A program made the position numbers and the translations under genes. A DNA stretch of 64,000 bases from assembly GCF_036186745.1 (NCBI RefSeq), contig NZ_CP108086.1, forward strand, positions 2,976,001 through 3,040,000, in the 5' to 3' direction. Source of the DNA: Microbispora hainanensis (lineage in GTDB: Bacteria > Actinomycetota > Actinomycetes > Streptosporangiales > Streptosporangiaceae). The notes under the pieces were generated by a model. It was not told the origin of the DNA, searched no databases, and saw nothing but the letters and a program-made list of their open reading frames with translations. Of the stretch, positions 52,455-61,108 are shown piece after piece. Positions within the stretch are counted from its first letter, which is position 1, and each line of letters opens with the position of its first letter.

Positions 52455-53848
52455 GGGTCCGTCCAGTCAACGGTGTAACTCGCGGCTGATTTCTTCTATC
52501 GCGAGGCCGGGGACAGCCGGCCTTCGAAGGTGATGGCGAAGGCGTTGAGGGCGGCCTTCCAGCGGGTGACCCAGCGTTTGCGGCCCTTGCCCGTGGGGTC
52601 GAGACTCATGATCGCCATGTAGACGCACTTGAGCGCGGCCTGCTCGTTGGGGAAGTGGCCGCGGGCCTTGACCGCCCGGCGGATGCGGGCGTTGACCGAC
52701 TCGATCGCGTTCGTCGAGCAGATCACCCGGCGGATCTCGGCATCGAAGTTGAGGAAGGGCACGAACTCGGCCCAGGCGTCCTCCCACAGCTTCACGATCG
52801 CCGGATACCGGCTGCCCCAGGCCTCGGCGAACTCCATGAACCGCTCCAGCGCCGCCGCCTCGGTCGGGGCTGTGTAAACAGGCCGCAGCGCTTTGGCGAT
52901 CGCGTCCCAGTGCTGGCGGGCGGCGTACCGGAAGCTGGCGCGCAGCAGGTGCACCACACAGGTCTGCACCACCGCCTGGGGCCAGACCTGCTCGATCGCC
53001 TGCGGCAGGCCCTTGAGCCCGTCGCAGACCACCATCAGCGCATCACCCGCACCGCGGTTCTTGATCTCGGTCAGCACGTGCAGCCAGAACTTGGCGCCCT
53101 CACCGCCGTCACCGGCCCACAGGCCGAGGATGTCGCGTTCGCCGTCGACCGTCACAGCCAGGGCGACGTAGATGGGCCGATTGGCGACCTGACCATCGCG
53201 GATCTTCACGTGGATCGCGTCGATGAACACCACCGGGTAGACGGGGTCGAGCGGCCGGTTCTGCCACTCGGTCATGCCCTCGATCACCTTGTCGGTGATG
53301 GTGGAGATGGTCTGCTTGGATACCTGCGCGCCGTACACCTCGGCCAGGTGCGCGGAGATCTCGCCCGTGGTCAGGCCCTTGGCAGCGAGCGAGATGACCA
53401 TCTCATCGACGCCGGACAGGCGCCGCTGCCGCTTGGCCACGATCTTCGGCTCGAAGCTGGCGTCCCGGTCCCGCGGCACATCGATCTCGACGGGCCCGAC
53501 GTCGGTGATCACCGTCTTGGTACGGGTGCCGTTCCGGGCGTTGCCCGTCTGGCTCGCGCCGCGTTCGTGCTTGTCGTAGCCGAGATGGTCGGTGAGTTCG
53601 CCTTCCAAGGCGGACTCCAGCACCAGCTTGGTCAGCCGGCCCAGCAGCCCGTTGTCGCCGACCAGCTCCAGGCCATCAGCGCGGGCCTGCTCGACCAGCT
53701 TGGCCACCAGTTCCTGCTCTGAGGCCTGCGGCTTCTTACGCGCCACCGCGGCGTCCTCCAGGTCATTCGTCGCTTCCGATGCCTGGATCACAGTAGTCAT
53801 CGATGCGTTCTCCTTGATCAGGAGTTACACCGAAGACCGTACAGTCCC
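52455..53848. mobile_element. Intact IS256-family insertion sequence with 8-bp target duplication
   Basis: The element is 1394 bp. Its ends are 27-bp imperfect inverted repeats (about 21 of 27 match; inner part CGGTGTAACTC identical) at 52455-52481 and 53822-53848. The flanks 52447-52454 and 53849-53856 are both GGGTGACG, the 8-bp duplication expected of IS256-type transposition. The perfect duplication indicates recent insertion. Confidence 0.92.
52496..53800 (-). CDS. IS256-family transposase
   Basis: The 434-residue transposase is full length. It has the zinc-knuckle-free N-terminus ending in GNARNGTRTKTV, the catalytic Asp regions VVFIDAIHVKIRDG and LMVVCDGLKGLPQAIEQVW, QTCVVHLLRASFRYAA, and the Glu in CSTNAIESVNARIRRAVKARGHFP. 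It is the only gene of the element and appears functional. Confidence 0.95.
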   Translation of the reverse strand: MTTVIQASEATNDLEDAAVARKKPQASEQELVAKLVEQARADGLELVGDNGLLGRLTKLVLESALEGELTDHLGYDKHERGASQTGNARNGTRTKTVITDVGPVEIDVPRDRDASFEPKIVAKRQRRLSGVDEMVISLAAKGLTTGEISAHLAEVYGAQVSKQTISTITDKVIEGMTEWQNRPLDPVYPVVFIDAIHVKIRDGQVANRPIYVALAVTVDGERDILGLWAGDGGEGAKFWLHVLTEIKNRGAGDALMVVCDGLKGLPQAIEQVWPQAVVQTCVVHLLRASFRYAARQHWDAIAKALRPVYTAPTEAAALERFMEFAEAWGSRYPAIVKLWEDAWAEFVPFLNFDAEIRRVICSTNAIESVNARIRRAVKARGHFPNEQAALKCVYMAIMSLDPTGKGRKRWVTRWKAALNAFAITFEGRLSPASR

Positions 53849-54630
53849 GGGTGACGAGCGTTGGGCACACCACTTCGTCAACTCGATGTCGCGCGGGGGC
53901 GGCCCTTACTCGATCATCCGTCAAGGTTTGCTTGGAAGAAGGCGCGGCTGTCAGCTGGTCTTCGAATACGACATCCATTCGGACAACGATGCGATCCTTT
54001 TATGGCAGCGAGGTGAACCGCTTGAGACGGCGTTGGGACGGCTGCGAGCAATCGAAGTAGACCCCGAGGCAGGGCGCGCTCCACGGGAAGCCATGCTGCA
54101 TGAGTTCGAGGGTCTCGACAGATACATTCCGCTCTACCATCGCGAGCAACTCGTCGCCGCCGTAACCGCCGGGGCGATCTCTATCGAGCGCCTCACGCTC
54201 GACGGCGCAGGGCCCGACCCCGATCGGGATGTCGACCTCCATATACGTCTCCGGTGGAATGAGACCAGCCCGCTTGGACGAGCCGCCAGGGCAGTCTTGG
54301 CGTATTGGAGAAGCCGCGGTATCGATCCAAAAACTGGTCATCTACATGGGAAAGACATCGAATCCAAGGACACTCCCTACTTCGCGGGCTTCCAACTCAG
54401 ATACCTTCAGAGTCTGCCTCACTGCTTCACGCACTTCGGGGGGATCGAGTGGATCGAAATCCCTCACCCGACAACGACCAAGCCACTTGAGGCACTCCGC
54501 ATCGTGCCTGGGGACAACCTACGACTCTTGGAACGCGGATGGCCGGTGGAGCCCTAGCCTTCGGCGGGGGTTGCGATTCGGGTTGCGATGATCCTGGTGG
54601 ACCCTTCCAACGGGTGACCGAATCTGCTGT

Positions 54631-54654
54631 GCAATATGCGTGCAATGATCTTGA
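54631..54654 (+). repeat. Right inner repeat, possible integrase arm-type site
   Basis: This is the partner of 48933-48956 (23 of 24 bases equal, direct orientation), located 69 bp before the right tRNA copy. Confidence 0.5.
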
Positions 54655-54722
54655 CGGAGGAGCCGGTACGGCAGAGCCTCGCCGCAGCTCAGTGGCTGCC
54701 GGAAATGGGGAAAGGTCACGCG

Positions 54723-54825
54723 CTGTAAAACCGTCGGCTCAGCCTACCCAGGTTCGAACCCTGGACCTGCCACCAGCAGAACAGCAGCTCAGAGGCCCTC
54801 CGGGGCCTCTTCTGTTTTTCCGGCC
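54723..54825 (+). repeat. Right direct repeat: 3' half of tRNA-Tyr plus terminator
   Basis: The sequence from the anticodon loop to the acceptor end of tRNA-Tyr and the following hairpin is duplicated here without the 5' half, so no tRNA can be made. It marks the right border of a segment of about 5.94 kb that begins at 48785. Confidence 0.75.
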
Positions 54826-54938
54826 CATGCAGCCAGAGGCAGCCCTGAGTGGCCCGATGCCAGTGGGTCGACAAATGCGGCATGCGCCTCACCGTCGTCT
54901 TCGGCGCCATCACGCCACCGTCGGCATGGCTCTGCTTG

Positions 54939-55874
54939 CACTGAGCCAATTTCATCCTCGGGAGGCGTGTGCTACCCGATGGTTCTGAAGGACCGCGATG
55001 GCTTTGACCAGGTGGCCGGTCTTGCTCGGGCTACATCGCAGCTTGCGCAGGATGCGCCAACTCTTGAGCTGGGCGTTCGCGCGCTCACCAGGCCCGCGGA
55101 GCTTGGCGTGTGACCGGTTGGCCTGCTTTTGAGACTCGGGCTTGTTCCTGCCCTTGTACGGCGTGATCAGCACCTCGGCCCCGGCGCCCTGATAGGCCTT
55201 GTCGGCCAGGGTGATGATCCCGGCTTGGTCGAGCGCGCGCAGGATGCCCCAGATCCGGGCGGCGGTCAGGTCGTGGGTCTTGCCTGGCAGCGCACCGGAG
55301 GTCCACACGATGGTCCCGTCCGGTCCCGCGATGACCTGCACGTTCATCCCATGCACGCGATGCTTGCCCGAGTAGTAGGGCCGGTCGGCCTTCACTCGGT
55401 CGGTGCGGATGAGCGTGCCGTCCAAGACCAGGTAGTGCAGGCCGTCCTTCGTGGCCTTCCGCAGCGCCGTCGCCAGTTTCGGTGATCGAGCCGACAGCAG
55501 GGCGACGGTTTCCTCCACATACCGCCACGCGGTGGCCGCCGACACTCCGAAACCCGCTCCGACCTCGGCGAATGTCTCGCCCTTGCGCAGATAGACCAGC
55601 ACCAGGAGCGCCTGCTGCCCGGGGTTGAGCCGCCGCCACGTCGATCCGATGGCCTTGCGCCGCCTGCGGATCAGTCCGGCCACGTAGTTCAGCGTTGAAC
55701 GCGACAAATCGACGGCAGCACGATAGAACAGCACCCGAAGCTCCTGGCGATGACGGTGATGGTTGTGGTGATCAACCCGTCTACCAGGAGCTTCGCCACA
55801 TCATGAGGAAAACCCGAGCATCGCGATCATGCTGTGACCGGCTTAGCCGCCCGGCGGATGAAAAACGTTCACTG
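54939..55874. mobile_element. IS5-type (DDE_Tnp_4) insertion sequence, ends approximate
   Basis: The single transposase gene is flanked by related ends. The left begins CACTGAGCCAATTTCATCC at 54939, and the complement of the right end reads CAGTGAACGTTTTTCATCC from 55874. About 14 of 19 outer bases match. I could not find a convincing target duplication. The right end abuts a truncated MFS gene. Confidence 0.65.
54952..55734 (-). CDS. IS5-family transposase with DDE_Tnp_4 domain
   Basis: The 260-residue protein has an N-terminal helix-turn-helix (LVLVYLRKGETFAEVGAGFGVSAATAWRYVEE) and a DDE nuclease domain: first Asp in YLVLDGTLIRTDRV, then the VQVIAGPDGTIVW strand, second Asp in ITLADKAYQGAG and the Glu near GPGERANAQLKSWRILRKLRC. 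GTG 55734 is the start. It appears full length. Confidence 0.9.
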   Translation of the reverse strand: MLFYRAAVDLSRSTLNYVAGLIRRRRKAIGSTWRRLNPGQQALLVLVYLRKGETFAEVGAGFGVSAATAWRYVEETVALLSARSPKLATALRKATKDGLHYLVLDGTLIRTDRVKADRPYYSGKHRVHGMNVQVIAGPDGTIVWTSGALPGKTHDLTAARIWGILRALDQAGIITLADKAYQGAGAEVLITPYKGRNKPESQKQANRSHAKLRGPGERANAQLKSWRILRKLRCSPSKTGHLVKAIAVLQNHRVAHASRG

Positions 55875-56024
55875 TCCGGACCCCAGGGCAGCTACCTCGT
55901 CAACATCCTCGGCCCGTCCGTCGTCATCGGCGTCGGTATGGCCCTGATCTTCCTGCCCCTGTCCCTGGCGGCCGGCACCGGCGTGCCCGCCGACTGCCAG
56001 GGCATCGCCTCCGGCTCCATCAAC
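55875..56024 (+). pseudogene. MFS transporter fragment
   Basis: Fifty codons encode YLVNILGPSVVIGVGMALIF and LPLSLAAGTGVPADCQGIASGSIN, a helix pair typical of DHA2 exporters (the segment before the last helices). It is cut on the left by the IS5-type element and on the right by the end of a leftward LLM-oxidoreductase fragment. Confidence 0.65.
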
Positions 56025-56271
56025 GGACCTCCTTGGCCAGCAGGGCGCCAGGCCACGTCGGGGCCAGCAGGACCGCGCTGAGCAGCCCGATCGTGGTGGT
56101 GGCCCCCGCCGCGGCGGCGAGCGCGACGGTGTCGCTCACCCCCGGGTACGCGTACCGCCCGGTCGTGGCGAGCGTGGAGAACCCGGCCTCCTCCGCCAGG
56201 GCCGCCCAGCGCGGAATGGTCGCGGCGGTGACGTCGCGCACCTGGTTCGGAAGTCCGATGCCGATCTTCAC
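56020..56271 (-). pseudogene. LLM-class (luciferase-like) oxidoreductase, N-terminal fragment
   Basis: GTG 56271, preceded by GAGGAG, opens VKIGIGLPNQVRDVTAATIPRWAALAEEAGF and the strand TTTIGLLSAVLLAPTWPGALLAKEV, the first quarter of an F420- or FMN-dependent luciferase-like enzyme. The frame then stops. About 200 residues are missing, lost in the same event that truncated the MFS gene. It follows the SRPBCC frame by 18 bp and once ended that operon. Confidence 0.7.
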
Positions 56272-56288
56272 CAAACTCCTCTCCGATG

Positions 56289-57634
56289 TCATGGCCTGCC
56301 AGGAAGGCGGCCGTTCTCGACCAGCGCTTTGAGCCGCGGCAGGGTCTTCTCGATGGCCTCGGCATCCCGCCGGCCCCAGGCGGATCCCGCGACGCGCTCT
56401 CCCTGCGGCGAGGTGGTGAAGTCGCAGGTCTCGGTGACCAAGGTGCCGCCCTCGGCCTCCTCCAGCTCGTAGCGCCAGCGGTGCCGGCCCGGGTGCGCCC
56501 AGGCGATGCGGCGGTTCTCCTCGTACTCGACCACGGTGTTCGTCACCTCGTACGGCACGTCGAACAGCACCATCGAGACGCTGAACTCCGCGCCCAGGGT
56601 GAGGCGGGCGGGACCGGTGATCGTGCCCGCGACCGTGCCGGACCCGTCGAAGTGGTGTGCCGGTGGGGGTCGGCGATCACGTCGAACACGGCGGCGGCGG
56701 GAGCGGCGATCAGGATGCTCCGCGAGATCTTCATCTCCGGTACGCGCGTGTCGCCCTTCGCGACGATCCGCGCCTCGACCGCGCCGAGCTGCTCGACCTC
56801 GACCCGGACGGTGTCGCCGGGCGTCAGGTAGTCGCGCCGCCCGGCCAGCTCCAGGATGCAGCCGGTGCCGACGGGACCGCTGGCGATGATGTCGCCGGCC
56901 CGCAGCGTGGTGTCCCGCGACGCGTGCGCCAGCAGCTCGCCGAACGACCAGTGGATCTCGTCCCAGCCGCCGCCTCCGTACAGCTCGCCGTTGACGTAGC
57001 CGTTCATCGCGAGCTTGTAGCCCTTGCCCGACCGGTGGGGCTCCAGTTCGTCGGGCGTGACCAGGTACGGGCCGAGGCTGGTGGCGGCGTCCTTGCTCTT
57101 GGAGGGGCCGAAGACGAAGCCCATCTCCCGGGCGGAGAGGTCGCGGGCGCTCCAGTCGCAGTAGACGACGTACCCGGCGATGTGGTCCTCGGCGGTGGCC
57201 GGGTCCAGGTCGGAGCAGTCGTCGGCGATGACGGCGGCGACCTCGACCTCGTAGTCCCACGCCGTGGTCGCGGCCGGGACGGGGACGTCGTCGCGCGGGC
57301 CCCGGATCGCGGCCGGGTTCGAGAAGTGGAAGATCGGCTCGTCGTACCAGACCTGGCTGATCGTGCCGCCGGCGGCGCCGGCGACGTGCCGTTCGAAGGC
57401 GGCGAAGTCGCGGACCGAGGGCGGCACCGGGATCGGCGCGAGGAGGTCCGCCCAGGCCAGGTCCACGATCTCGGCCGGGTTCGACGTCACAGGGGCGGCG
57501 GCCGCCTCCAGGCCCTCACCGGAGCGCAGCACGTCCAGCAAGGTCATTCCCGGGGTGTGGCCGAGGATCTTGTTTCCCTGCACCAGCCCGCAGCGCTCCG
57601 ACCCGTCGGACGAGCGGTACGTGACCCACCTCAT
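56289..57634 (-). pseudogene. Fumarylacetoacetate hydrolase-family protein fused to SRPBCC domain, frameshifted
   Basis: The first 285 or so codons encode an FAH-fold hydrolase (GMTLLDVLRSG; PVPPSVRDFAAFERHV; WDYEVEVAAVIADDCSDLDPATAEDHIAGYVVYCDWSARD; acidic metal ligands). After RVPE it continues directly into an SRPBCC (START-like) domain, MKISRSILIAAPAAAVFDVIADPHRH. Near 56652-56654 one base appears missing: the correct frame (FDGSGTVAGTITGPARLTLG to the stop at 56289) resumes in another phase, while the original frame runs to 56543. FAH enzymes cleave C-C bonds of acylpyruvates. ATG 57634 overlaps the epoxide hydrolase stop. Confidence 0.75.
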
Positions 57635-58788
57635 GCGGACTCCCCGATCGCCCGCGCGAACGCGCGTACCTCCTCGACGAACAGGCCGGGCTGCTCGAAC
57701 GCCGCGAAGTGGCCGCCGGCGGGGATGTCGTCGTTGAAGTAGCGCAGGTCGTGGAAGGCGCGTTCGGCCCAGATCCGCGGGGTGCGGGTCAGCTCGTTCG
57801 GGAAGACGCTCACGCCCACCGGCAGGTCCAGCTCGGTCAGCCCGAGCGGCTCCTGGGCGTACTCCCAGTAGAGGCGGGCGGATGAGGTGGCCGTCCCGGT
57901 CAGCCAGTACAGGGAGATATGGTCGAGCATCTCGTCCAGGGTGAAGGCGCCGGGGGCGGCCCAGTCGAGGAACTTCTCGTAGATCCAGGCGGCCTGACCG
58001 GCCGGGGAGTCGGTCAGGGCGTAGCCGATGGTCTGCGGCCGGGTGCGCTGCAGCAGGTGGTAGCCGGAGTGGACGCGGGCGAACGCCTCGCCCTGGGCCA
58101 GGGCCGCGGCCTCTTCCCTGGTCGGCTCGTCGCCGACCGGCGGCAGGGCGAGGAACTCGGGGAAGTTGAGGTGGACGGCGCGCAGGCCGTCAGGGCGCTG
58201 CTTCCCCATGCGGGTGGCCACCACGCCGCCCCAGTCGCCGCCCTGCGCCAGGTAGGAGTCGTAGCCGAGGCGCCGCATCAGCACCGCGTACGCGGCGGCG
58301 ATCCGGTCCGGGGTCCAGCCGCCGGTGCTGGGGATGTCCGAGAACCCGTAGCCGGGCATGGACGGGACGACGACGTGGAAGGCGTCCCGCGCGTCCCCGC
58401 CGTGCGCGACCGGATCGGTCAGCGGGCCGATCACCTTCAGGAACTCCAGGAACGATCCGGGCCAGCCGTGCAGCAGCAACAAGGGTGTCGCGTTCTGGTG
58501 CGGTGAGCGGACGTGCGTGAAGTGGATGCCCTGGCCGTCGATCGTGGTGCGGAACTGGCCGAGGTCGTTGAGGTGCCGCTCGATCGTGCGCCAGTCGTAT
58601 TTGGTGGCCCAGTGGTGCAGGAGCTCCCGGAGCCGGCCGAGCTGCACGCCCTGGGCGGCGTCCGGCACGGTCTCCTGGTCGGGCAGGCGTACCCGGGCCA
58701 GCCGCTCTCTCAGGTCGGCCAGCGCGCTGTCCGGGATGTGGATATGGAACGGCTGGACGCCGTCGTGGCGAGCCGTGTCTGCTTGCAT
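57631..58788 (-). CDS. Epoxide hydrolase family protein (alpha/beta hydrolase)
   Basis: The 385-residue protein has the epoxide-hydrolase N-terminal domain (FHIHIPDSALADLRERLARVRLPD) and the fold core: oxyanion motif LLLLHGWPGSFLEF, nucleophile Asp in LAQGGDWGGVVATRMG (about residue 175), lid tyrosines and the C-terminal His in PAGGHFAAFEQP. It would open epoxides to diols. ATG 58788 is the family-like start. It leads a leftward operon and diverges from a LysR gene. Confidence 0.9.
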   Translation of the reverse strand: MQADTARHDGVQPFHIHIPDSALADLRERLARVRLPDQETVPDAAQGVQLGRLRELLHHWATKYDWRTIERHLNDLGQFRTTIDGQGIHFTHVRSPHQNATPLLLLHGWPGSFLEFLKVIGPLTDPVAHGGDARDAFHVVVPSMPGYGFSDIPSTGGWTPDRIAAAYAVLMRRLGYDSYLAQGGDWGGVVATRMGKQRPDGLRAVHLNFPEFLALPPVGDEPTREEAAALAQGEAFARVHSGYHLLQRTRPQTIGYALTDSPAGQAAWIYEKFLDWAAPGAFTLDEMLDHISLYWLTGTATSSARLYWEYAQEPLGLTELDLPVGVSVFPNELTRTPRIWAERAFHDLRYFNDDIPAGGHFAAFEQPGLFVEEVRAFARAIGESA

Positions 58789-58889
58789 GGTCTTTCGGTT
58801 TCTCCGTGAACGGTGGTCATCGCCCGGCCTGAGGAGCCGGGCTCGGCAGATCGACCATGCGTTCGCGGTCACCGGCGCGTCCAATGAAA

Positions 58890-58919
58890 GTTGCGCAACA
58901 GGTAATACGATCCCCGTAT
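58890..58919. promoter_or_regulatory. Two palindromes between the epoxide hydrolase and LysR genes
   Basis: GTTGCGCAAC (58890-58899) and ATACG-N5-CGTAT (58905-58919; LysR-style T-N11-A pattern) lie in the 157-bp divergent gap. They are candidate binding sites for the LysR protein. Confidence 0.45.
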
Positions 58920-58945
58920 CACCGCAGGTGGGCTAGCCTGCTGGT

Positions 58946-59890
58946 GTGCTCCCCGCCCCCGTCGACCTCGACCTGAGACTGGTGCGGTGCTTCGTCGTCG
59001 TCGCCGAGCATCGCCACTTCGGCCGCGCGGCGGAGGCCCTGCACACCACCCAGCCGTCGCTGAGCCGTCAGATCCGGCGGCTCGAGCAGCAGCTCGGCGT
59101 GCGGTTGCTCGACCGTACGACGCGCGGCACCCACCTGTCCGAGGCGGGCGAGGTCTTCCTGCCCCTGGCGACCGGGCTGCTGCGCGCGGCCGGCCAGGCC
59201 ATGGCGCAGACCCGGGCCGCCGCCCGGCCGCGCGAGATCACCATCGGCTACACCCGCGGCCTGTTCATCACCCCCGCCGTACGCGCGCTGCGCAAGGCCG
59301 AGCCGGAAGCCGAGGTGAAGACCCGCCTGCTGGCCTGGAACGACTCACGAGCGGCGCTCCTCGACCATCGCGTCGACGCGGTCGTCACGCGGCTGCCGTT
59401 CGCCACCGACCAGCTGCACGTCACGGTCCTCTACGACGAGCCCCGCGTCCTGGTCGTCCCGCTCGACCACCCTCTCGTCGGCCGCGAATGGGTCACCCTC
59501 GACGACATCGCCGGCGAGCCGATCCCCCACGTCCGCCAGTCCGATCCGCTGCTCAACGCCTACTGGCGCGTGGACCCGCGCCCCGACGGGAGCCCGGCCC
59601 CGGACGGCCCGCTCGTCGAGGACCTCGAGGACAAGCACGAGCTCATCGCCGCCGGCGCCGCCGTGGCCATCGGCCCGCCCCTCGACTACGCCACCGGCCT
59701 GCACCCCGGGCTGACCACCATCCCGCTGCGCGACGTCGAGCCGAGCCAGGTCGTCCTCGCCACCCGGGCCGGCGACCGCAATCGCCTGGTCACCGCCTTC
59801 CGCAAGCACGCCGAGGCCCGGCTGCGCACGCACCAGAGCCACCCCGCACGGACGTCGGGGGTCAGACGGTCGTCAGCGGATGGTCGGTGA
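58946..59890 (+). CDS. LysR-family transcriptional regulator
   Basis: The 314-residue protein has the LysR helix-turn-helix at the N-terminus (LRLVRCFVVVAEHRHFGRAAEALHTTQPSLSRQIRRLEQQLGVRLLDR) and an effector domain starting EITIGYTRGLFITPAVRAL. GTG 58946 is the start. Divergent placement suggests that it controls the epoxide hydrolase/FAH operon in response to a substrate or intermediate. Confidence 0.92.
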   Translation: MLPAPVDLDLRLVRCFVVVAEHRHFGRAAEALHTTQPSLSRQIRRLEQQLGVRLLDRTTRGTHLSEAGEVFLPLATGLLRAAGQAMAQTRAAARPREITIGYTRGLFITPAVRALRKAEPEAEVKTRLLAWNDSRAALLDHRVDAVVTRLPFATDQLHVTVLYDEPRVLVVPLDHPLVGREWVTLDDIAGEPIPHVRQSDPLLNAYWRVDPRPDGSPAPDGPLVEDLEDKHELIAAGAAVAIGPPLDYATGLHPGLTTIPLRDVEPSQVVLATRAGDRNRLVTAFRKHAEARLRTHQSHPARTSGVRRSSADGR

Positions 59891-59920
59891 GTCGTCAGCG
59901 GGGTTTCCGAAGGTAGAGCC

Positions 59921-61108
59921 ATGACGAACAAGCACACCTCGGTCCTCATCTCCGGCGCCAGCATCGCGGGCCCCGCCCTCGCCTACTGGCTGGCCCGCTC
60001 CGGCGCCCAGGTCACCGTTGTGGAGAAGGCCCCAGCCCTCCGCACCGGCGGCCAGGCCATCGACTTCAAGGGCGAGACCCACATGGAGCTCCTCCGCCGC
60101 ATGGGCATCCTGGAGGAGATCCAGCGCCGCCAGACCGGGGGCACCGACCAGACGGTCATCGACTCGTACGGCAAGCGGATCACGGTCATGCCGGGCTGGT
60201 TCACCGGTGGCGACCTGGAGATTCTCCGCGGCGACCTGGCGGAGATCCTCTACGAGCGCACTCGTGACACCTGCCAGTACATCTTCGGCGACTCGATCAC
60301 CTCGCTCACCGAGACCGCCTCGGGCGTCCAGGTGACGTTCGAAAAGGGCGCGCCCCGGACCTTCGACGTGGTCGTCGGCGCGGACGGCATCCACTCCAAC
60401 GTGCGCCGCCTGGCGTTCGGCCCGGAGTCGAACTACGTGAAGCACATGGGTCACTACTACGCGCTGGTGGACATGGAGCGTGTCGTGGACGAGCCGGTGA
60501 TGTACAACGAGCCGGGCAGGCTCGTCTCCATCGGCGGCCCCAAGGCGCCCGTCTTCTTCTGCTTCGCCTCGCCTCAGCTGACCTACGACCGCTACTCGGC
60601 GGCCGAGCAGAAGCAGATCCTGATCGACGCCTACCGCGATGGGGGCTGGCGGGTGCCCGAGATCCTGGCCAAGCTGGCCCGTTCGAAGGACGTGTACGTC
60701 GACGCCATCGCCCAGGTCGCGATCGAGCGCTTCTCGAAGGGCAGGATCGTGCTGCTCGGCGACGCCGCCGCGGCCAACACTCTCGGTGGCGTCGGCACCG
60801 GCCTGGCCCTGGTCGGCGCCTACGTGCTGGCGGGCGAGCTGAGCCAGGCCGACCACCGTACGGCCTTCGAGCGCTACGAGAAGACCATGCGCCCGTTCAT
60901 CAAGGCCGCCGACGGCAACAACGCCGGGCCCTTCCTGGCACCGCGCACCCGCAAGGGTCTGTGGCTGCGCAACCAGTTGTTCAAGCGGAGCTTCCTGCTC
61001 AGGTCGATGGCCAAGATGGGGGAGAAGATGGCGGGCGGCCACTTCGAGCTGCCCGACTACGCCTCCCTGAGCCGGTCGGCGTCCACCGACGCGAGCCGCT
61101 CTAGGTGA
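59921..61108 (+). CDS. FAD-dependent monooxygenase (class A, TetX-like)
   Basis: The 395-residue flavoprotein has the dinucleotide fold VLISGASIAGPALAYWLARSGAQVTVVEKAP, the middle DG motif FDVVVGADGIHSNVRRLAFG and the GD motif GRIVLLGDAAAANTLGGVGTGLALVGAYVLAGEL. Family members hydroxylate aromatic or tetracycline-type substrates with NADPH and O2. ATG 59921 lies 30 bp after the LysR stop, so the two may be cotranscribed. The substrate is unknown. Confidence 0.9.
   Translation: MTNKHTSVLISGASIAGPALAYWLARSGAQVTVVEKAPALRTGGQAIDFKGETHMELLRRMGILEEIQRRQTGGTDQTVIDSYGKRITVMPGWFTGGDLEILRGDLAEILYERTRDTCQYIFGDSITSLTETASGVQVTFEKGAPRTFDVVVGADGIHSNVRRLAFGPESNYVKHMGHYYALVDMERVVDEPVMYNEPGRLVSIGGPKAPVFFCFASPQLTYDRYSAAEQKQILIDAYRDGGWRVPEILAKLARSKDVYVDAIAQVAIERFSKGRIVLLGDAAAANTLGGVGTGLALVGAYVLAGELSQADHRTAFERYEKTMRPFIKAADGNNAGPFLAPRTRKGLWLRNQLFKRSFLLRSMAKMGEKMAGGHFELPDYASLSRSASTDASRSR

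Larger units (their letters stand above)
52271..54557 (+). pseudogene. Nucleotidyltransferase-fold gene interrupted by an IS256-family element
   Basis: Bases 52271-52454 joined to 53857-54557 give an uninterrupted 294-residue frame. The N-terminal half has the nucleotidyltransferase motif YVFGSYARGALKPHDVDLFIE (GS-x-ARG...D-x-D). The remainder (HHFVNSMSRGGGPYSIIRQG, LLWQRGEPLETALGRL, HLHGKDIESKDTPYFAGFQLRYLQ) is unfamiliar. Such enzymes transfer nucleotides to proteins or small molecules and include MNT/AbiE-type toxins or antitoxins. The left part alone would end at a foreign stop (residue 72), and the right part lacks a start, so the gene is inactive now. Confidence 0.75.

Noticed and set aside
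54880-54940. MRLTVVFGA-like start resembling an NAD(P)-binding SDR
   Set aside because: The similarity ends after nine residues and the frame stops soon after, so it could be chance or an unrecognisable remnant.
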